34,571 nucleotides of DNA from assembly GCF_030698145.1 (NCBI RefSeq), contig NZ_JAUYNW010000086.1, positions 1 through 34,571 of the forward strand, in the 5' to 3' direction. Below the pieces are notes generated by a model. The model did not search any database and was not told the DNA's origin. It was given only the letters and a program-made list of their open reading frames with translations. The stretch comes from Phenylobacterium sp. GTDB lineage: Bacteria; Pseudomonadota; Alphaproteobacteria; Caulobacterales; Caulobacteraceae. A program made the position numbers and the translations under genes. This document shows, in pieces, positions 6,984 to 19,174 of this stretch (its first letter is position 1; the number at the start of each line of letters is the position of its first letter).

Positions 6984-7546
6984 TCCTTGGCGCGTTCCAG
7001 GTAGCTGTTGTCCTCGGTGAGGATCACCACCCGGGTGCCGACGGCGATATAGGGCGGCACGGTGGTCTTCACGCCGTTCGACAGCAGGGCCGGCTTGTAG
7101 GACGACGAGGCGGTCTGGCCCTTCACCGACGGCTCGGTCTCCACGATCTCCAGGGTCACCGTGCGCGGCAGGGTGATGGCGATCGGCACGTCGTTGTGCG
7201 TCGCGAGCTGGATGGTCATGCCCTCCTGCAGGAACGGTGCAGCGTCGCCGATCACGTCGGGGCTGGCGGTGAGCTGGTCGAAGTTTTCCGGGTTCATGAA
7301 ATGGAAGCCGTCGCCGTCCTGGTACAGGAAGGTGTGGTTGCGGTCGTCCACGAAGGCCTTCTCGACCTGCTCGGTGGTGCGGTAGCGTTCCGAGACCTTC
7401 ACACCGTCGGAGATGCGCCGCATGTTGAGCTGGGTCACCGGCGTGCCCTTGCCGGGATGGATGTTCTCGGCGTTCAGGACCACATACAGCTTGCCGTCGA
7501 TGTCGACGACGGCGCCTTTGCGCAGGGAGCTGGCGATTACCTTCAA
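6980..7546 (-). CDS. efp: Translation elongation factor P
   Basis: This 188-residue protein is the usual length for EF-P, which enters the ribosomal E site and rescues ribosomes stalled on polyproline. The N-terminal KOW-like domain carries HPGKGTP with Lys33, the equivalent of E. coli Lys34 that receives beta-lysine. The two OB domains follow ([28 protein letters not shown] and the C-terminal [26 protein letters not shown]). The modifying enzymes epmA and epmB lie next door on the opposite strand, so this EF-P is predicted to be beta-lysylated. Its stop codon falls in the boundary CTAG of the MITE-like element. Confidence 0.97.
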   Translation of the reverse strand: MKVIASSLRKGAVVDIDGKLYVVLNAENIHPGKGTPVTQLNMRRISDGVKVSERYRTTEQVEKAFVDDRNHTFLYQDGDGFHFMNPENFDQLTASPDVIGDAAPFLQEGMTIQLATHNDVPIAITLPRTVTLEIVETEPSVKGQTASSSYKPALLSNGVKTTVPPYIAVGTRVVILTEDNSYLERAKD

Positions 7547-7680
7547 GTCGGTCTTCCTCGGGTTCGCGGCGGATTCGTCGGCCGCGTCGATGATGCTTTG
7601 CCCGCCCCTATAGCGAACCTTGCCAGGATCGCCATAGCTCTCCCGCTTCGCGCGGGGCCTGCGACACCGTAAACAGCAGC

Positions 7681-8736
7681 ATGCCGAGCCTCCTCCCCTC
7701 GCCCTGGTGGCGCGCCGACAACCACCTTGACCGCCGGCCGTTCCTGATCGCGCGCAACGCCATCAAGCGCGCGCTGCGCGCCTGGTTCGACGACGCGGGC
7801 TTCACCGAGGTGGAGACCGCGGCCCTCCAGGTATCGCCAGGCAACGAGGCCCACCTGCACGCCTTCGCCACCGAGGCGGTCACCACCGACGGCGCCCGCT
7901 CGCCGCTCTACCTGCACACCTCGCCGGAGTTCGCGGCCAAGAAACTGCTGGCGGCCGGAGAGACCCGGATCTTCGATTTCGCCCGGGTCTGGCGCAACCG
8001 CGAGCGCGGGCCGCTGCACCATCCCGAGTTCACGATGCTGGAGTGGTACCGGGCGGGCGAGACCTATGAGGCCCTGATGGCCGACAGCGCCGCCCTGATG
8101 GCCCTGGCCGCCGAGACGGTGGGAACCAAGGCCCTGACCTGGCGCGGCAAGACCGCAGACCCGTTCGCCGAGCCCGAGCGCGTGACCCTGGCGCAGGCCT
8201 TCGAGCGCTTCGCCGGCGTCGACCTGCTGGCCACCGTCGCGGCCGACGGGTCCAGCGACCGCGACGCCTTGGCGCAGGCCGCCATCGCGGCCGGCATACG
8301 CGTGGCGCCCGACGACACCTGGACCGACGTGTTCAGCCGGGTGCTGGTCGAGAAGATCGAGCCGAATCTCGGCCTGGGCCGCGCGACGATCCTCTGCGAG
8401 TACCCGATCTGCGAGGCGGCCCTGGCGCGGCCCAAGGCCGCCGATCCACGGGTGGCCGAGCGCTTCGAGCTCTATGCCTGCGGGGTGGAGCTGGCCAACG
8501 CCTTCGGCGAGCTCACCGATCCGGCCGAGCAGCGGCGTCGGTTCGAGATCGAAATGGACGAGAAGGCTCGGGTCCACGGAGAGCGCTATCCCCTCGACGA
8601 GGATTTCCTGGCGGCGTTGGCGCACATGCCCGACGCCTGCGGGATCGCGCTGGGCTTCGAGCGGCTGGTGATGCTGGCGACCGGCGCCAGCCGTATCGAG
8701 CAGGTGCTGTGGACACCGGTGGCGGCGACCGACTGA
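7681..8736 (+). CDS. epmA: EF-P beta-lysine ligase EpmA (GenX/PoxA)
   Basis: This 351-residue protein is a stand-alone class II lysyl-tRNA synthetase catalytic domain without the anticodon-binding domain. Motif 2 is visible in [29 protein letters not shown] and motif 3 in [12 protein letters not shown]. EpmA activates (R)-beta-lysine with ATP and attaches it to the EF-P lysine. E. coli EpmA is 325 residues; here an insertion is likely around residues 150-200. The start ATG 7681 has no clear Shine-Dalgarno sequence. It is divergent from efp, 134 bases apart, and 34 bases upstream of epmB, so it is probably transcribed with epmB. Confidence 0.93.
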   Translation: MPSLLPSPWWRADNHLDRRPFLIARNAIKRALRAWFDDAGFTEVETAALQVSPGNEAHLHAFATEAVTTDGARSPLYLHTSPEFAAKKLLAAGETRIFDFARVWRNRERGPLHHPEFTMLEWYRAGETYEALMADSAALMALAAETVGTKALTWRGKTADPFAEPERVTLAQAFERFAGVDLLATVAADGSSDRDALAQAAIAAGIRVAPDDTWTDVFSRVLVEKIEPNLGLGRATILCEYPICEAALARPKAADPRVAERFELYACGVELANAFGELTDPAEQRRRFEIEMDEKARVHGERYPLDEDFLAALAHMPDACGIALGFERLVMLATGASRIEQVLWTPVAATD

Positions 8737-8770
8737 TTGCTCGGCGCCGCCCCTTGGGCCATATGGCGCC

Positions 8771-9832
8771 ATGACCTTCCAGACCACCCTGCGCAGCGCC
8801 CGCGCCCTGGCCGAGGCCCGACTGATCCCGGCCGACCAGCTGGCTGACCTGGAGCGCGTGGCCGCGCAGTACGCCGTGGCCGTCACCCCGGCCATGGCCG
8901 AGCTGGTGGAGGCCGCCGGTGATCCGATCGCGCGCCAGTTCCTGCCCGACCAGCGCGAACTCGACCTCCACCCCGACGAGAACGCCGATCCCACCGGCGA
9001 CGAGGTCCGCAGCCCGATCGAGGGGATCGTCCACCGCTACCCCGACCGCGTGCTGCTGAAAGTGACCCACACCTGCGCGGTCTATTGCCGGTTCTGCTTC
9101 CGCCGCGAGATGGTCGGGCCCCAGGGCCTGGGCGCGCTGACGCCGGCCGAGTTGGACGCCGCGATCGCCTATATCGCCGCGCGTCCGGAAATCTGGGAGG
9201 TGATCGTCACCGGCGGCGATCCCCTGGTGCTCTCGCCGCGGCGCCTGGCCGACCTGATGGACCGGCTGGACGGCGTCGATCACGTAAAGGTGGTGCGCTT
9301 CCACACGCGAGTTCCCGTCGTACAACCCGAGGCGATCACCGACGAGCTGGTCGCGGCGCTGCAGCGGCCCGGCAAGGCGGTCTATGTGGCGATCCACGCC
9401 AACCATCCGCGCGAGCTGACGAAGGCCGCGCGGGCCGCCTGCGCCCGGTTCGTGGACGCGGGCGTGCCGCTGGTCAGCCAGAGCGTCCTGCTGAAGGGCG
9501 TCAACGACGATCCCGCGACCCTGGGCGCCCTGATGCGCGCCTTCGTCGAGACGCGGATCAAGCCCTATTACCTGCACCAGGGCGACCTGGCGCCGGGCAC
9601 CAGCCACCTGCGGACCACGATCGACGAGGGCCAGGCCCTGATGAGGGCCTTGCGCGGCGACTATTCGGGGCTCTGCCAGCCGACCTATGTGCTCGACATC
9701 CCCGGCGGCCACGGCAAGGCGCCGGTGGGACCGAGCTATCTGAGCGCCGACGGCGCCCGGGTGACCGACCCGAACGGGACGCAGCACGCCTACCCGCCCC
9801 GCGACGCCCCGAACCTCGCCACGAGATCATAG
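8771..9832 (+). CDS. epmB: EF-P lysine 2,3-aminomutase EpmB (radical SAM)
   Basis: This 353-residue radical SAM enzyme has the cluster motif CAVYCRFCF (Cys102, Cys106, Cys109; CxxxCxxC) and the KamA-family C-terminal PGGHGKAPVGPSYL segment, whose Lys is the expected PLP site. EpmB converts lysine to beta-lysine, which EpmA then places on EF-P. The length fits EpmB (E. coli 342) rather than clostridial lysine 2,3-aminomutase (about 415), and the efp-epmA context supports this. Its 3' end overlaps the convergent hutC gene by 43 bases, so the two transcripts are antisense to each other there. Confidence 0.93.
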   Translation: MTFQTTLRSARALAEARLIPADQLADLERVAAQYAVAVTPAMAELVEAAGDPIARQFLPDQRELDLHPDENADPTGDEVRSPIEGIVHRYPDRVLLKVTHTCAVYCRFCFRREMVGPQGLGALTPAELDAAIAYIAARPEIWEVIVTGGDPLVLSPRRLADLMDRLDGVDHVKVVRFHTRVPVVQPEAITDELVAALQRPGKAVYVAIHANHPRELTKAARAACARFVDAGVPLVSQSVLLKGVNDDPATLGALMRAFVETRIKPYYLHQGDLAPGTSHLRTTIDEGQALMRALRGDYSGLCQPTYVLDIPGGHGKAPVGPSYLSADGARVTDPNGTQHAYPPRDAPNLATRS

Positions 9833-10497
9833 GCCTCGCCGGGGAAGAGCTGGCGCACCTGGGTGACGTGGACGGCGCCGCGCCAGGTGCGGCGGTCCAC
9901 GGCCAGGCAGGCCGTGCCGCGGGGAATCTCCAGCAGTTTCGCGCTCGCCGCGTCGGCGTTCAGCGCGCTGATCCGGTGCTCGGCCTCGGTCCAGGGCACG
10001 TGCTCCAGCAGCCAGGCGCCCGGCGGGTCCTGCGCGAAGTCGACCTCGGCGGCCTGGGGCGCCACGGCCAGGCTGATCAGGCGGTCCTCGATGGCCAGGG
10101 GCCGGCCCGCGGCCAGGTGCAGGCCCCTCAACTCCAACAAGGCGCCTCCGCCGGCGAGTTCGGTCTCCGCCGGGCCCTTGGCCGCCCTGCGACGAACCGA
10201 GATCAACCGGAACGCATAGGGCTGGCCGCGCCGAGTCACCTCGGAGCGCAGGTCGGGGATGTCGAGCACCGCCGAATGCACTTTCGGCCGAGCCACGAAG
10301 GTCCCCGCTCGGCGGCGGCGCTCGACCAGGCCGTCCTGCGCCAGGGCCGAGAGGGCCTTGTTCACCGTCATCCGGGCGCAGCCGTAGGTCGCCATCAGCT
10401 CATGCTCGAAGGGCACGCGATGGCCCGGCGGCCAGGCGCCGGAGAGGATCTGGTCCTCGATCTCAGTGCGGATGCGCTGGTGCAGCGTCGCGCTCAT
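9790..10497 (-). CDS. hutC: Histidine utilisation repressor HutC (GntR family)
   Basis: This 235-residue protein has an N-terminal GntR winged helix (LHQRIRTEIEDQILSGAWPPGHRVPFEHELMATYGCARMTVNKALSALAQDGLVERRRRAGTFVA region, residues about 5-70) and a C-terminal UTRA ligand-binding domain. HutC represses hut genes and is released by urocanate in characterised species. The ATG (10495-10497) overlaps the hutF stop as ATGA, so it is co-translated with hutF and probably autoregulated from the hutF promoter. A candidate operator is at 11888-11903. Confidence 0.92.
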   Translation of the reverse strand: MSATLHQRIRTEIEDQILSGAWPPGHRVPFEHELMATYGCARMTVNKALSALAQDGLVERRRRAGTFVARPKVHSAVLDIPDLRSEVTRRGQPYAFRLISVRRRAAKGPAETELAGGGALLELRGLHLAAGRPLAIEDRLISLAVAPQAAEVDFAQDPPGAWLLEHVPWTEAEHRISALNADAASAKLLEIPRGTACLAVDRRTWRGAVHVTQVRQLFPGEAYDLVARFGASRGG

Positions 10498-11864
10498 GCC
10501 AGCACGCCCGCCATGGCCTTGCGGTAGCGCGCGCCGACGGCGTCACGGGCGTGGTGGCGTCCGCCGCTCACCCGCTTGACGCCGGCCCGCCAGACCCCGT
10601 CGACCACCCCCTGGCGTCCGGCGAACACCCAGCTATCGACCAGGGCGTCGCCCTGGCGGCCGACCAGGACCGGATGGGCGGGATCGAAGCTCACGATGTC
10701 GGCGGGCTCGCCGACCGCCAATCGGGGCGCGCCCACGCCCAGCGCCTGGGCCCCGCCGGCCAGGGCCGCACGGTAGAGGGCCGCGCCGGTCGAGTCGCCG
10801 GGCTCGGCGGCCATGACGTTGCGGTTCCGCCGCGCCAGGCGTTGGCCGTATTCCAGGGTCCGCAGCTCCTCGGCCGCGTCGATCAGGACATTGGAGTCCG
10901 AGCCGATCCCGAACCGACCGTCCTGCTGGCGGAACTCCGGCGCCAGGAACAGGCCGTCGCCCAGATTGGCCTCGGTGATCGGGCAGAGTCCCACCACCGC
11001 CTGGGACCGGGCCATGTCGGCGATCTCCTCCAGCATGACATGGGTCGCGTGGACCAGGCACCAGCGCGCGTCGACCGGGGCGTGGGACATCAGCCATTCC
11101 ACCGGACGCTGGCCGGACCAGGCCAGGCAGTCCTGGACCTCCTGGGTCTGCTCGGCGATGTGGATGTGGATCGGCCTGTCGCCCCCCAGCGACACCAGGG
11201 CCGTCAGTTCCTCCGGCGTCACGGCGCGCAGGCTGTGCGGGGCCAGCCCCACAACCGCACCCGTCAGGCCTGCGAGAGCCTTGCGGCTGGCCTCCAGCAG
11301 ACGGGCGAACCCGTCGACGTCATGGATGAAGCGCGCCTGGGCCGCCGTGGGCGCAGCGCCGCCGAAGCCCGAATGGGCGTAGAACACCGGCAGCAGGGTC
11401 AGGCCGATGCCGCTCTCGTCGGCCGCCGCGGCGATCCGGGCCGCCATCTCTGCGGGATCGGCGAAGGCCCCGCCTCCGCGGTCGTGATGGAGGTAGTGGA
11501 ACTCGCCCACCCGCGTGAAACCGGCTTCCAGCATCTCGACATAGGCCTGGGCGGCGATGGCCTCGACCTCCTCGGGCCCGAGGCGTTGCAGGAATCGGTA
11601 CATGACCTCGCGCCAGGTCCAGAAGCTGTCGCCGGCGGGGCCGCGCACCTCGGCCAGCCCCGCCATGCCGCGCTGGAAAGCATGGCTGTGCAGGTTGGGC
11701 AGGCCAGGCAGCGCCGGACCGTTGGCCGGCTCGTGGGCGGAGCGCCCCGTCCCGGTCTCGACGCCGGCGATCTGGCCGCCCCTCAGCGTCAGCCGGACGT
11801 CCCGCGCCCAACCGTTTTCCAGGAGGGCGCTCTCGAACCATAGGGTCGTCGTCGGATCGGTCAC
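10494..11864 (-). CDS. hutF: Formimidoylglutamate deiminase HutF
   Basis: This 456-residue amidohydrolase-superfamily enzyme converts N-formimidoyl-L-glutamate to N-formyl-L-glutamate and ammonia, the fourth step of the five-step histidine pathway. Metal-binding and catalytic motifs are [11 protein letters not shown] near residue 60, HIHIAEQ near 235, HATH near 270, and GIGSDSNV near 320. The start is GTG 11864 with GGGAGG about 9 bases upstream. It overlaps hutC downstream by four bases and is divergent from hutI across 65 bases. Paired with HutG it gives glutamate and formate rather than formamide. Confidence 0.95.
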   Translation of the reverse strand: MTDPTTTLWFESALLENGWARDVRLTLRGGQIAGVETGTGRSAHEPANGPALPGLPNLHSHAFQRGMAGLAEVRGPAGDSFWTWREVMYRFLQRLGPEEVEAIAAQAYVEMLEAGFTRVGEFHYLHHDRGGGAFADPAEMAARIAAAADESGIGLTLLPVFYAHSGFGGAAPTAAQARFIHDVDGFARLLEASRKALAGLTGAVVGLAPHSLRAVTPEELTALVSLGGDRPIHIHIAEQTQEVQDCLAWSGQRPVEWLMSHAPVDARWCLVHATHVMLEEIADMARSQAVVGLCPITEANLGDGLFLAPEFRQQDGRFGIGSDSNVLIDAAEELRTLEYGQRLARRNRNVMAAEPGDSTGAALYRAALAGGAQALGVGAPRLAVGEPADIVSFDPAHPVLVGRQGDALVDSWVFAGRQGVVDGVWRAGVKRVSGGRHHARDAVGARYRKAMAGVLA

Positions 11865-11884
11865 TGGACAAGCCTCCCGTCTCG

Positions 11885-11903
11885 GACATATGTCTATACA
11901 TAT
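11885..11903. promoter_or_regulatory. Candidate HutC operator between hutF and hutI
   Basis: ATATGTCTATACATAT (11888-11903) is a 6-4-6 perfect dyad with core TGT-CTAT-ACA, much like the TGTATATACA type site of known HutC proteins. A second palindrome, GACATATGTC (11885-11894), overlaps it. The site lies in the 65-bp region between two divergent hut transcripts, where one repressor could control both. It is inferred from position and symmetry. Confidence 0.65.
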
Positions 11904-11929
11904 TCGACGACCGAGGGAAGGAGGCGGCC

Positions 11930-13135
11930 ATGCGCTGCGACAGGGTCTGGGCCCGGGCCCGCCTCGCCACGCTCGCCTCCGGGCGGCCGGGGCTAGGTGA
12001 GGTGGAGGATGGATGCATCGCCGCGCTCGACGGCCGCATCGTCTATGCCGGTCCGGCCTTCGAGGCGCCGGTCTTCGAGGCCGCCGAGGTCATCGACTGC
12101 GAGGGCCGCTGGATCACGCCCGGCCTGATCGACCCCCACACCCACCTGGTGTTCGGCGGCGATCGCGCCCACGAGTTCGAGCTTCGGCTGGCCGGCGCCT
12201 CCTATGAGGAGATCGCCCGGGCGGGCGGCGGCATCGTCTCGACCATGGCCGCCACGCGGGCGGCCAGCGAGGACGCGCTGGTCGAAACCGCCCTGTCCCG
12301 CCTGGACGCCCTGATCGCCGAGGGCGCCACCACGGTGGAGGTCAAGTCCGGCTACGGCCTGTCGCTGGAGCACGAGCTGAAGTCGCTGCGGGCCGCCCGC
12401 GCCCTGGCCCGCCGACGGCCGGTGACGATCAGGACCACCTTCCTGGGCGCCCACACCCTGCCCCCCGAATTCGCCGGCGACGCGGACGGCTATATCGCCC
12501 TGGTCTGCCGCGAGATGATCCCGTCGCTCGCCGCCGAGGGCCTGGCAGACGCTGTGGACGCCTTCTGCGAAGGCATCGGCTTCACCCCCGCCCAGACCCG
12601 TCGCGTGTTCGAGACGGCCAAGGCGCATGACCTGCCCGTGAAGCTGCACGCCGAGCAGCTCTCCAACCTGCATGGCGCGGCGCTGGCGGCCGAGTTCGGG
12701 GCGCTGTCGGCCGATCATCTTGAGCACCTGGATGAGGCCGGAATCGCGGCCATGGCCAGGGCCGGCGTCGTCGCCACCCTGTTGCCCGGCGCCTACTACT
12801 TCGTCCGCGAAACCAAGCTGCCGCCGATCGAGGCCCTGCGCGCCGCCGGCGTGCCGATCGCCCTGGCCACCGACTGCAATCCAGGCACCTCGCCGCTGAC
12901 TTCTCTGCTGCTCACCATGAACATGGGCGCGACCCTGTTCCGGCTGACCGTCGAGGAATGCCTGGCCGGCGTCACGCGCGAGGCGGCCCGGGCGCTGGGC
13001 CTGCTGGCCGAGACCGGGACCCTGGAGCCCGGCAAGCGCTGCGACCTCGCCATCTGGGACATCGAGCGCCCGGCCGAACTCGTCTATCGCATGGGGTTCA
13101 ACCCGCTCCATGCCCGCGTCTGGAGTGGACTATGA
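11930..13135 (+). CDS. hutI: Imidazolonepropionase HutI
   Basis: This 401-residue amidohydrolase opens the imidazolone ring of 4-imidazolone-5-propionate to give N-formimidoyl-L-glutamate, step three of the pathway. The zinc site is shown by [12 protein letters not shown] near residue 67 and later KLHAEQLSN and [10 protein letters not shown] segments. The start is ATG 11930 with GGAAGGAGG upstream. It is the first gene of the rightward hut operon and its TGA overlaps the hutH ATG (ATGA, 13132-13135). Confidence 0.96.
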   Translation: MRCDRVWARARLATLASGRPGLGEVEDGCIAALDGRIVYAGPAFEAPVFEAAEVIDCEGRWITPGLIDPHTHLVFGGDRAHEFELRLAGASYEEIARAGGGIVSTMAATRAASEDALVETALSRLDALIAEGATTVEVKSGYGLSLEHELKSLRAARALARRRPVTIRTTFLGAHTLPPEFAGDADGYIALVCREMIPSLAAEGLADAVDAFCEGIGFTPAQTRRVFETAKAHDLPVKLHAEQLSNLHGAALAAEFGALSADHLEHLDEAGIAAMARAGVVATLLPGAYYFVRETKLPPIEALRAAGVPIALATDCNPGTSPLTSLLLTMNMGATLFRLTVEECLAGVTREAARALGLLAETGTLEPGKRCDLAIWDIERPAELVYRMGFNPLHARVWSGL

Positions 13136-14664
13136 ACGACGTCGTCATGCGGCCCGGCGCGGTGAGCCTCGCGGAATGGCGGGCCATCTACGGCGGCGCG
13201 CGCGCCACCCTCGACCCGGCCTCCGCCCCCTTGATCGCCGCCAGCGCGGCGGCCGTAGAGCGCATCCTGGCCCGGGGCGAGCCGGTCTACGGCATCAATA
13301 CCGGCTTCGGGAAACTGGCCAGCGTCCGCATCGAGGCAGGCGACCTAGAGACCCTGCAGCGCAATATCGTGCTGTCGCACGCCGCGGGCGTTGGCGAGCC
13401 GTCGCCGGTTCCGGTGATCCGGCTGATGCTGGCGCTCAAGCTGGCGAGCCTGGCCCAGGGCGCTTCCGGCGTAAAACCAGCTACGATCGCGCTGCTGGAG
13501 GCCATGCTGGCCAAGGGCCTGACCCCGGTGATCCCGGCGCAGGGTTCGGTGGGCGCTTCGGGCGACCTGGCCCCGCTCGCCCACATGGCCGCCACCATGA
13601 TCGGGGTCGGCGAGATCTTCGTCGGCGAGGCCCGCCTGCCCGCCGCCGCCGCCCTGGCCCAGGCCGGCCTCGCGCCCCTGACCCTGGGTCCCAAGGAAGG
13701 CTTGGCCCTGCTGAACGGCACCCAATTCTCGAACGCCAATGCGCTGGCGGCCCTGTTCGAGACCGAGCGGCTGTTCCAGACCGCGCTGGTGACCGGCGCC
13801 CTCTCCACCGAGGCCGCCAAGGGCTCGGACACCCCGTTTGATCCTCGCATCCACGCCCTGCGCCGCCACGCGGGCCAGATCGAGACCGCCGACGCCCTGC
13901 GCGCCCTGATGGCCGGCTCGGCGATCCGCGCCTCGCACCTGCAAGGCGATGAGCGGGTGCAGGACCCGTACTGCCTGCGCTGCCAGCCCCAGGTGATGGG
14001 CGCGGCCCTCGACGTCCTTCGCCAGGCGGCGATGACCCTGGGAACCGAGGCCAATGGGGTCACCGACAATCCGCTGATCTTCCCCGACACCGACGAGGCG
14101 CTGTCCGGCGGCAACTTCCACGCCGAGCCGGTGGCTTTCGCGGCCGACATGATCGCGCTGGCCGTGTGCGAGATCGGTTCGCTGGCCGAGCGCCGGGTCG
14201 CCATGCTGGTCGACCCGGCGCTCTCGGGTCTCCCTGCCTTCCTAACCCCCAAGCCGGGGCTCAATTCCGGCTTCATGATCCCGCAGGTGACCGCCGCGGC
14301 CCTGGTTTCGGAGAACAAGCAGAAGGCCTTTCCGGCCAGCGTCGACTCCATCCCGACCTCGGCCAACCAGGAGGACCACGTCTCCATGGCCGCCCACGGC
14401 GCGCGCCGGCTGCTGGGCATGGTGGACAACGCCACCGCGGTGATCGGGATCGAGCTGCTGGCCGCCGTCCAGGGCTGCGACTTCCACGCGCCCTTGACCT
14501 CCAGCGCGGTTCTGGAGGCGGCCCGCGCCCTGCTGCGCGGCCAGGTCCCGCACCTCACCGACGATCGCCACTTCCACCCCGACATGGTCGCCGCCATCGC
14601 CCTGGTGCGCTCCGGCGCGGTGATCGCCGCGGCCGGCGCCGTCCCCCTGCCGGGCGTCTCGTGA
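13132..14664 (+). CDS. hutH: Histidine ammonia-lyase HutH
   Basis: This 510-residue enzyme deaminates histidine to trans-urocanate, the first step. The MIO cofactor forms from Ala142-Ser143-Gly144 in [15 protein letters not shown], the same numbering as the P. putida enzyme. Other family blocks are [10 protein letters not shown] near residue 53, [11 protein letters not shown] near 280 and [11 protein letters not shown] near 410. The frame is open upstream inside hutI, but the ATG at 13132, coupled to the hutI stop, is the family start. It overlaps hutG by one base. Confidence 0.97.
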   Translation: MNDVVMRPGAVSLAEWRAIYGGARATLDPASAPLIAASAAAVERILARGEPVYGINTGFGKLASVRIEAGDLETLQRNIVLSHAAGVGEPSPVPVIRLMLALKLASLAQGASGVKPATIALLEAMLAKGLTPVIPAQGSVGASGDLAPLAHMAATMIGVGEIFVGEARLPAAAALAQAGLAPLTLGPKEGLALLNGTQFSNANALAALFETERLFQTALVTGALSTEAAKGSDTPFDPRIHALRRHAGQIETADALRALMAGSAIRASHLQGDERVQDPYCLRCQPQVMGAALDVLRQAAMTLGTEANGVTDNPLIFPDTDEALSGGNFHAEPVAFAADMIALAVCEIGSLAERRVAMLVDPALSGLPAFLTPKPGLNSGFMIPQVTAAALVSENKQKAFPASVDSIPTSANQEDHVSMAAHGARRLLGMVDNATAVIGIELLAAVQGCDFHAPLTSSAVLEAARALLRGQVPHLTDDRHFHPDMVAAIALVRSGAVIAAAGAVPLPGVS

Positions 14665-15473
14665 TGGAGTGGCTGGAGGTCCATCGCGGCGACGCGCCCC
14701 TGGTGGTCAGCTTCCCGCACACCGGGACCCTGATCCCGCTGGAGATCGAGAAGCGCATGGTCTCGCCCTGGCTGGCGCGCAAGGACGCCGACTGGTGGAT
14801 TGACCGGCTCTACGGCTTCGCCCACGACCTGGGCGCCACCACGGTGCGTACCGCCATCAGCCGCACGGTGATCGACGTGAACCGCGACCCGTCCGGCGCC
14901 TCGCTCTATCCGGGCCAGGCGACCACCGAGCTCTGCCCGACCACCACCTTCGACGGCGAGCCGATCTATGACGGGGCCGGCCCCGACGAGGCGGAGGTCG
15001 CACGGCGTCGGACGACCTATTTCGAGCCCTATCACGCGGCCTTGGACGCCGAGCTGGCGCGGCTGCGCTCGGTCCACGGCAAGGTGGTGCTCTATGAGGC
15101 CCACTCGATCCGCTCAGTGATCCCGCGGCTGTTCGAGGGCGAGCTGCCGAATTTCAACCTGGGCACCAATTCCGGGGCGAGCTGCGCTCAAGCCCTGACC
15201 GCGGCGGTCGAGGCGGCCTGCGACGCCAGCGGCTATTCCCGCGTCACCAACGGCCGCTTCAAGGGCGGCTGGACCACGCGCCGCTACGGCCAGCCGCAGG
15301 CCGGCGTCCACGCGATCCAGATGGAGCTCGCCTGCCGCGGCTACATGGACGATCCGTCCGAGGCGCCGACCCCGGCCACCTGGCCCGCCCCCTATTCCGA
15401 CGCCCAGGCCGCGCCCATGCGCGCGGCCCTCACCGATGTCCTGAAGGCCTGCCTCGCCTTCGCCAAAGCCTGA
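14664..15473 (+). CDS. hutG: N-formylglutamate deformylase HutG
   Basis: This 269-residue N-formylglutamate amidohydrolase releases formate from N-formyl-L-glutamate and yields glutamate, the last step here. Recognisable blocks are [11 protein letters not shown] near the start, [10 protein letters not shown] near residue 72, LYEAHSIRS near 145 and the [10 protein letters not shown]-terminal segment. The ATG is within TGATG shared with the hutH stop, and hutU follows after 8 bases. Confidence 0.94.
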   Translation: MEWLEVHRGDAPLVVSFPHTGTLIPLEIEKRMVSPWLARKDADWWIDRLYGFAHDLGATTVRTAISRTVIDVNRDPSGASLYPGQATTELCPTTTFDGEPIYDGAGPDEAEVARRRTTYFEPYHAALDAELARLRSVHGKVVLYEAHSIRSVIPRLFEGELPNFNLGTNSGASCAQALTAAVEAACDASGYSRVTNGRFKGGWTTRRYGQPQAGVHAIQMELACRGYMDDPSEAPTPATWPAPYSDAQAAPMRAALTDVLKACLAFAKA

Positions 15474-15481
15474 GCCCCGCC

Positions 15482-17145
<1,664 letters not shown>

Positions 17146-17149
<4 letters not shown>

Positions 17150-17715
17150 GCGTCCAGGTCCTGCGCGCCGCCGACCGGATCGCGACGCCGTGGAAGAACG
17201 GCGGCGGGGTCACCCGCGAACTGGCGGTCTCCCCGCCCGACGCGGACATGGAGACCTTCGACTGGCGGATCAGCGTCGCCGACGTGACGCAGGGCGGCCC
17301 GTTCTCGGCCTTCCCCGGGATCGACCGTGTGCTGACGGTGATCGAGGGCGCGGGCCTTTCCCTGTCCATCGACGGCCGGGCGGCGGTGATGCTCGACGCC
17401 GCTTCGCCGCCCCTGCCCTTTCCCGGCGAGGCGCGCTGCGAGGCGAGCCTGCGCCTAGGCGCGATCAGCGACCTCAATGTCATGGTCCGGCGCGGTGCGT
17501 GGCGGGCCCACGTGCGGCGCCGTTCGCTGGACGCCGGAGACGCCCTCACAGGGGCGGCGACCCAGACCCTGATGTTCGCCCTGGAGCCTGTCACAGCCGG
17601 CTGGCCCGGCGGCGAGGCCAGGCTGGAACGCGAGGACGCCTTGCTGGTCCCGAGCGGGACCCCGGTGACCTTCGCCGGGGCGGTGCGGCTGATCCTCGCC
17701 GAGATCGATACCTAG
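17146..17715 (+). CDS. hutD: HutD family protein
   Basis: This 189-residue cupin-like protein belongs to the HutD family. [16 protein letters not shown] near the N-terminus and [24 protein letters not shown] near residue 40 are its hallmarks. In Pseudomonas HutD limits overexpression of the hut operon; the biochemical role is unsettled. The start is GTG 17146, overlapping the hutU TGA. It is the last gene of the operon; its TAG shares CTAG (17712-17715) with the stop of the convergent SDR gene. Confidence 0.9.
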
Positions 17716-18494
17716 TCCACCGGCACGGTGTAGTTCAGGGCCAGCCGGCCGCCGTCCGGATAGATGGTCTGGCCGGTCATGTAGGAGGAGTCCTCGCTGG
17801 CCAGGAACACTGCCACGCGACCGATCTCCTCGGGCTGGCCGAAGCGCTTCAGCGGCGTGCGCTGCAGGACCCTGCGGCGCGCGTCGTCGTTCTCCATCAC
17901 GCCCTTCAGGATGTCGGTGACGATGGTGCCCGGCCCGATGGCGTTGACCCGGATACCGTGGGGGGCGAGGCCCAGCGCCATGGCCTTGGTGAGTTGGCCG
18001 ATGCCGCCCTTGGAGGTCACGTAGGCGATCTGGTTCGGGATCGCCATGATCGCGTTGATCGAGGACATGTTGATGATCGCGCCCTTGATCTTGGCGTCGA
18101 CCATGTGGCGCGCGACGGTCTGGCCGATCACGAAAGGCGCGCGCAGGTTGATGGCCAGCACCCGGTCGAAGTCCTCAAGCTCGGCGTCGAGGATGTCGCC
18201 CGGGGCCAGAACCCCGGCGTTGTTCACCAGGATGTCGATGCGCCCCATCAGCGCCGCGGCCTTGATCACGCCGGCCCGCGCCGCATCGGCGTCGGCGACG
18301 TCGCAGGCCAGGGCGTGGACCTTGCGGCCCGAGCGCTTGGCCAGGTCGGCCGCCGCGGCGGTGACGCGCGGGCCGTCGATGTCCATGAGGACCATGTCGC
18401 AGCCCTCCTTGGCGAAGGCCTCGGCGCAGCCGAGGCCAATGCCGCCCGCCGCCCCGGTGATCAGGGCGCAGCGGCCTTCCAGCCGGCCGCTCAC
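17712..18494 (-). CDS. Short-chain dehydrogenase/reductase (SDR)
   Basis: This is a 260-residue classical SDR. It has the cofactor motif TGAAGGIG, structural NNAG ([11 protein letters not shown]), catalytic Ser (NMSS), and the YxxxK pair in AYVTSKGG. An acidic residue after beta-2 (LMDIDG) suggests NAD(H) preference. The start is taken as GTG 18494, which overlaps the upstream glyoxalase-like stop by GTGA; the frame extends upstream without family similarity. The C-terminal [18 protein letters not shown] is typical of oxidoreductases acting on sugars, sterols or short alcohols. The substrate is unknown; pairing with a glyoxalase-like protein suggests carbonyl metabolism. Confidence 0.88.
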   Translation of the reverse strand: MSGRLEGRCALITGAAGGIGLGCAEAFAKEGCDMVLMDIDGPRVTAAAADLAKRSGRKVHALACDVADADAARAGVIKAAALMGRIDILVNNAGVLAPGDILDAELEDFDRVLAINLRAPFVIGQTVARHMVDAKIKGAIINMSSINAIMAIPNQIAYVTSKGGIGQLTKAMALGLAPHGIRVNAIGPGTIVTDILKGVMENDDARRRVLQRTPLKRFGQPEEIGRVAVFLASEDSSYMTGQTIYPDGGRLALNYTVPVD

Positions 18495-18931
18495 CAGGCG
18501 CCTACGTTCTGCATGGAGGTCCAGGGTTCGGCCGGAGCCTTGGCCGGTCCGGCCTGCAGCAGTTCGATGGAAATGCCGTCCGGCGAGCGGATGAAGGCCA
18601 TGCGTCCGTCCCGGGGCGGCCGGTTGATCGTCACGCCGCCATCGGCCAGGCGCTGGCAAGTCTCGTAGATGTCGTCGACCGCATAGGCCAAGTGTCCGAA
18701 ATTGCGCCCGCCGCCGTAGTCCTCGGCGTCCCAGTTGTAGGTCAACTCCACGGTCGGAGCCTTGCGCTCAGCCGCAGCCTCCCGATCGCCGGGGGCGCAG
18801 AGGAAGACCAGGGTGAAGCGTCCGCCCGGATTCTCGTTACGCGAGACCTCAACGAGACCGAGCTTCTCGCAGTAGAAGTCAAGCGAAGCGTCAAGATCGG
18901 CCACGCGGACCATGGTGTGTAGATACTTCAC
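18491..18931 (-). CDS. Lactoylglutathione lyase-like protein (glyoxalase I / VOC family)
   Basis: This 146-residue VOC-fold protein aligns with glyoxalase I, which isomerises the methylglyoxal-glutathione hemithioacetal to S-lactoylglutathione. All four metal ligands of E. coli GloA have counterparts: His in YLHTMVRV, Glu in VELTYNW, His in FGHLAY and Glu in SIELLQ. A short insertion ([14 protein letters not shown]) precedes the second strand. The start is GTG 18931 with GGGAG 8 bases upstream. It overlaps the downstream SDR gene by four bases and forms a two-gene operon with it. Confidence 0.85.
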   Translation of the reverse strand: MKYLHTMVRVADLDASLDFYCEKLGLVEVSRNENPGGRFTLVFLCAPGDREAAAERKAPTVELTYNWDAEDYGGGRNFGHLAYAVDDIYETCQRLADGGVTINRPPRDGRMAFIRSPDGISIELLQAGPAKAPAEPWTSMQNVGAW

Positions 18932-19174
18932 GACGTGAGCTCCCTTTGAACACTCGGCGCGTGGTGTGCCGTTAGGTTAAGGTCTACGCAAGGCTGTGCT
19001 GCGAACCTATGGCGTCAAGGGCACAATATCCGCCGAGCCGCCGACCTGTCCGCGATTTCATTTGCGCTCGGAGAACGGTGGCATAACAAGACGGCGCAAC
19101 CTATTTGGTGAGCTGGGGCGTGCGGCCGGTTGGGACGGTCGCTTCTTTGCTGCTGCGCTCGGGGAAACGGCTGG

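Noticed and set aside
7543..8994. Minus-strand frame of 483 codons opposite epmA
   Set aside because: It spans the start of efp, all of epmA and the start of epmB and has no domain signature.
13287..15104. Long minus-strand frame opposite hutH and hutG
   Set aside because: It lies entirely antisense to two clear hut genes, with low-complexity Ala/Ser/Arg composition and no recognisable domain.
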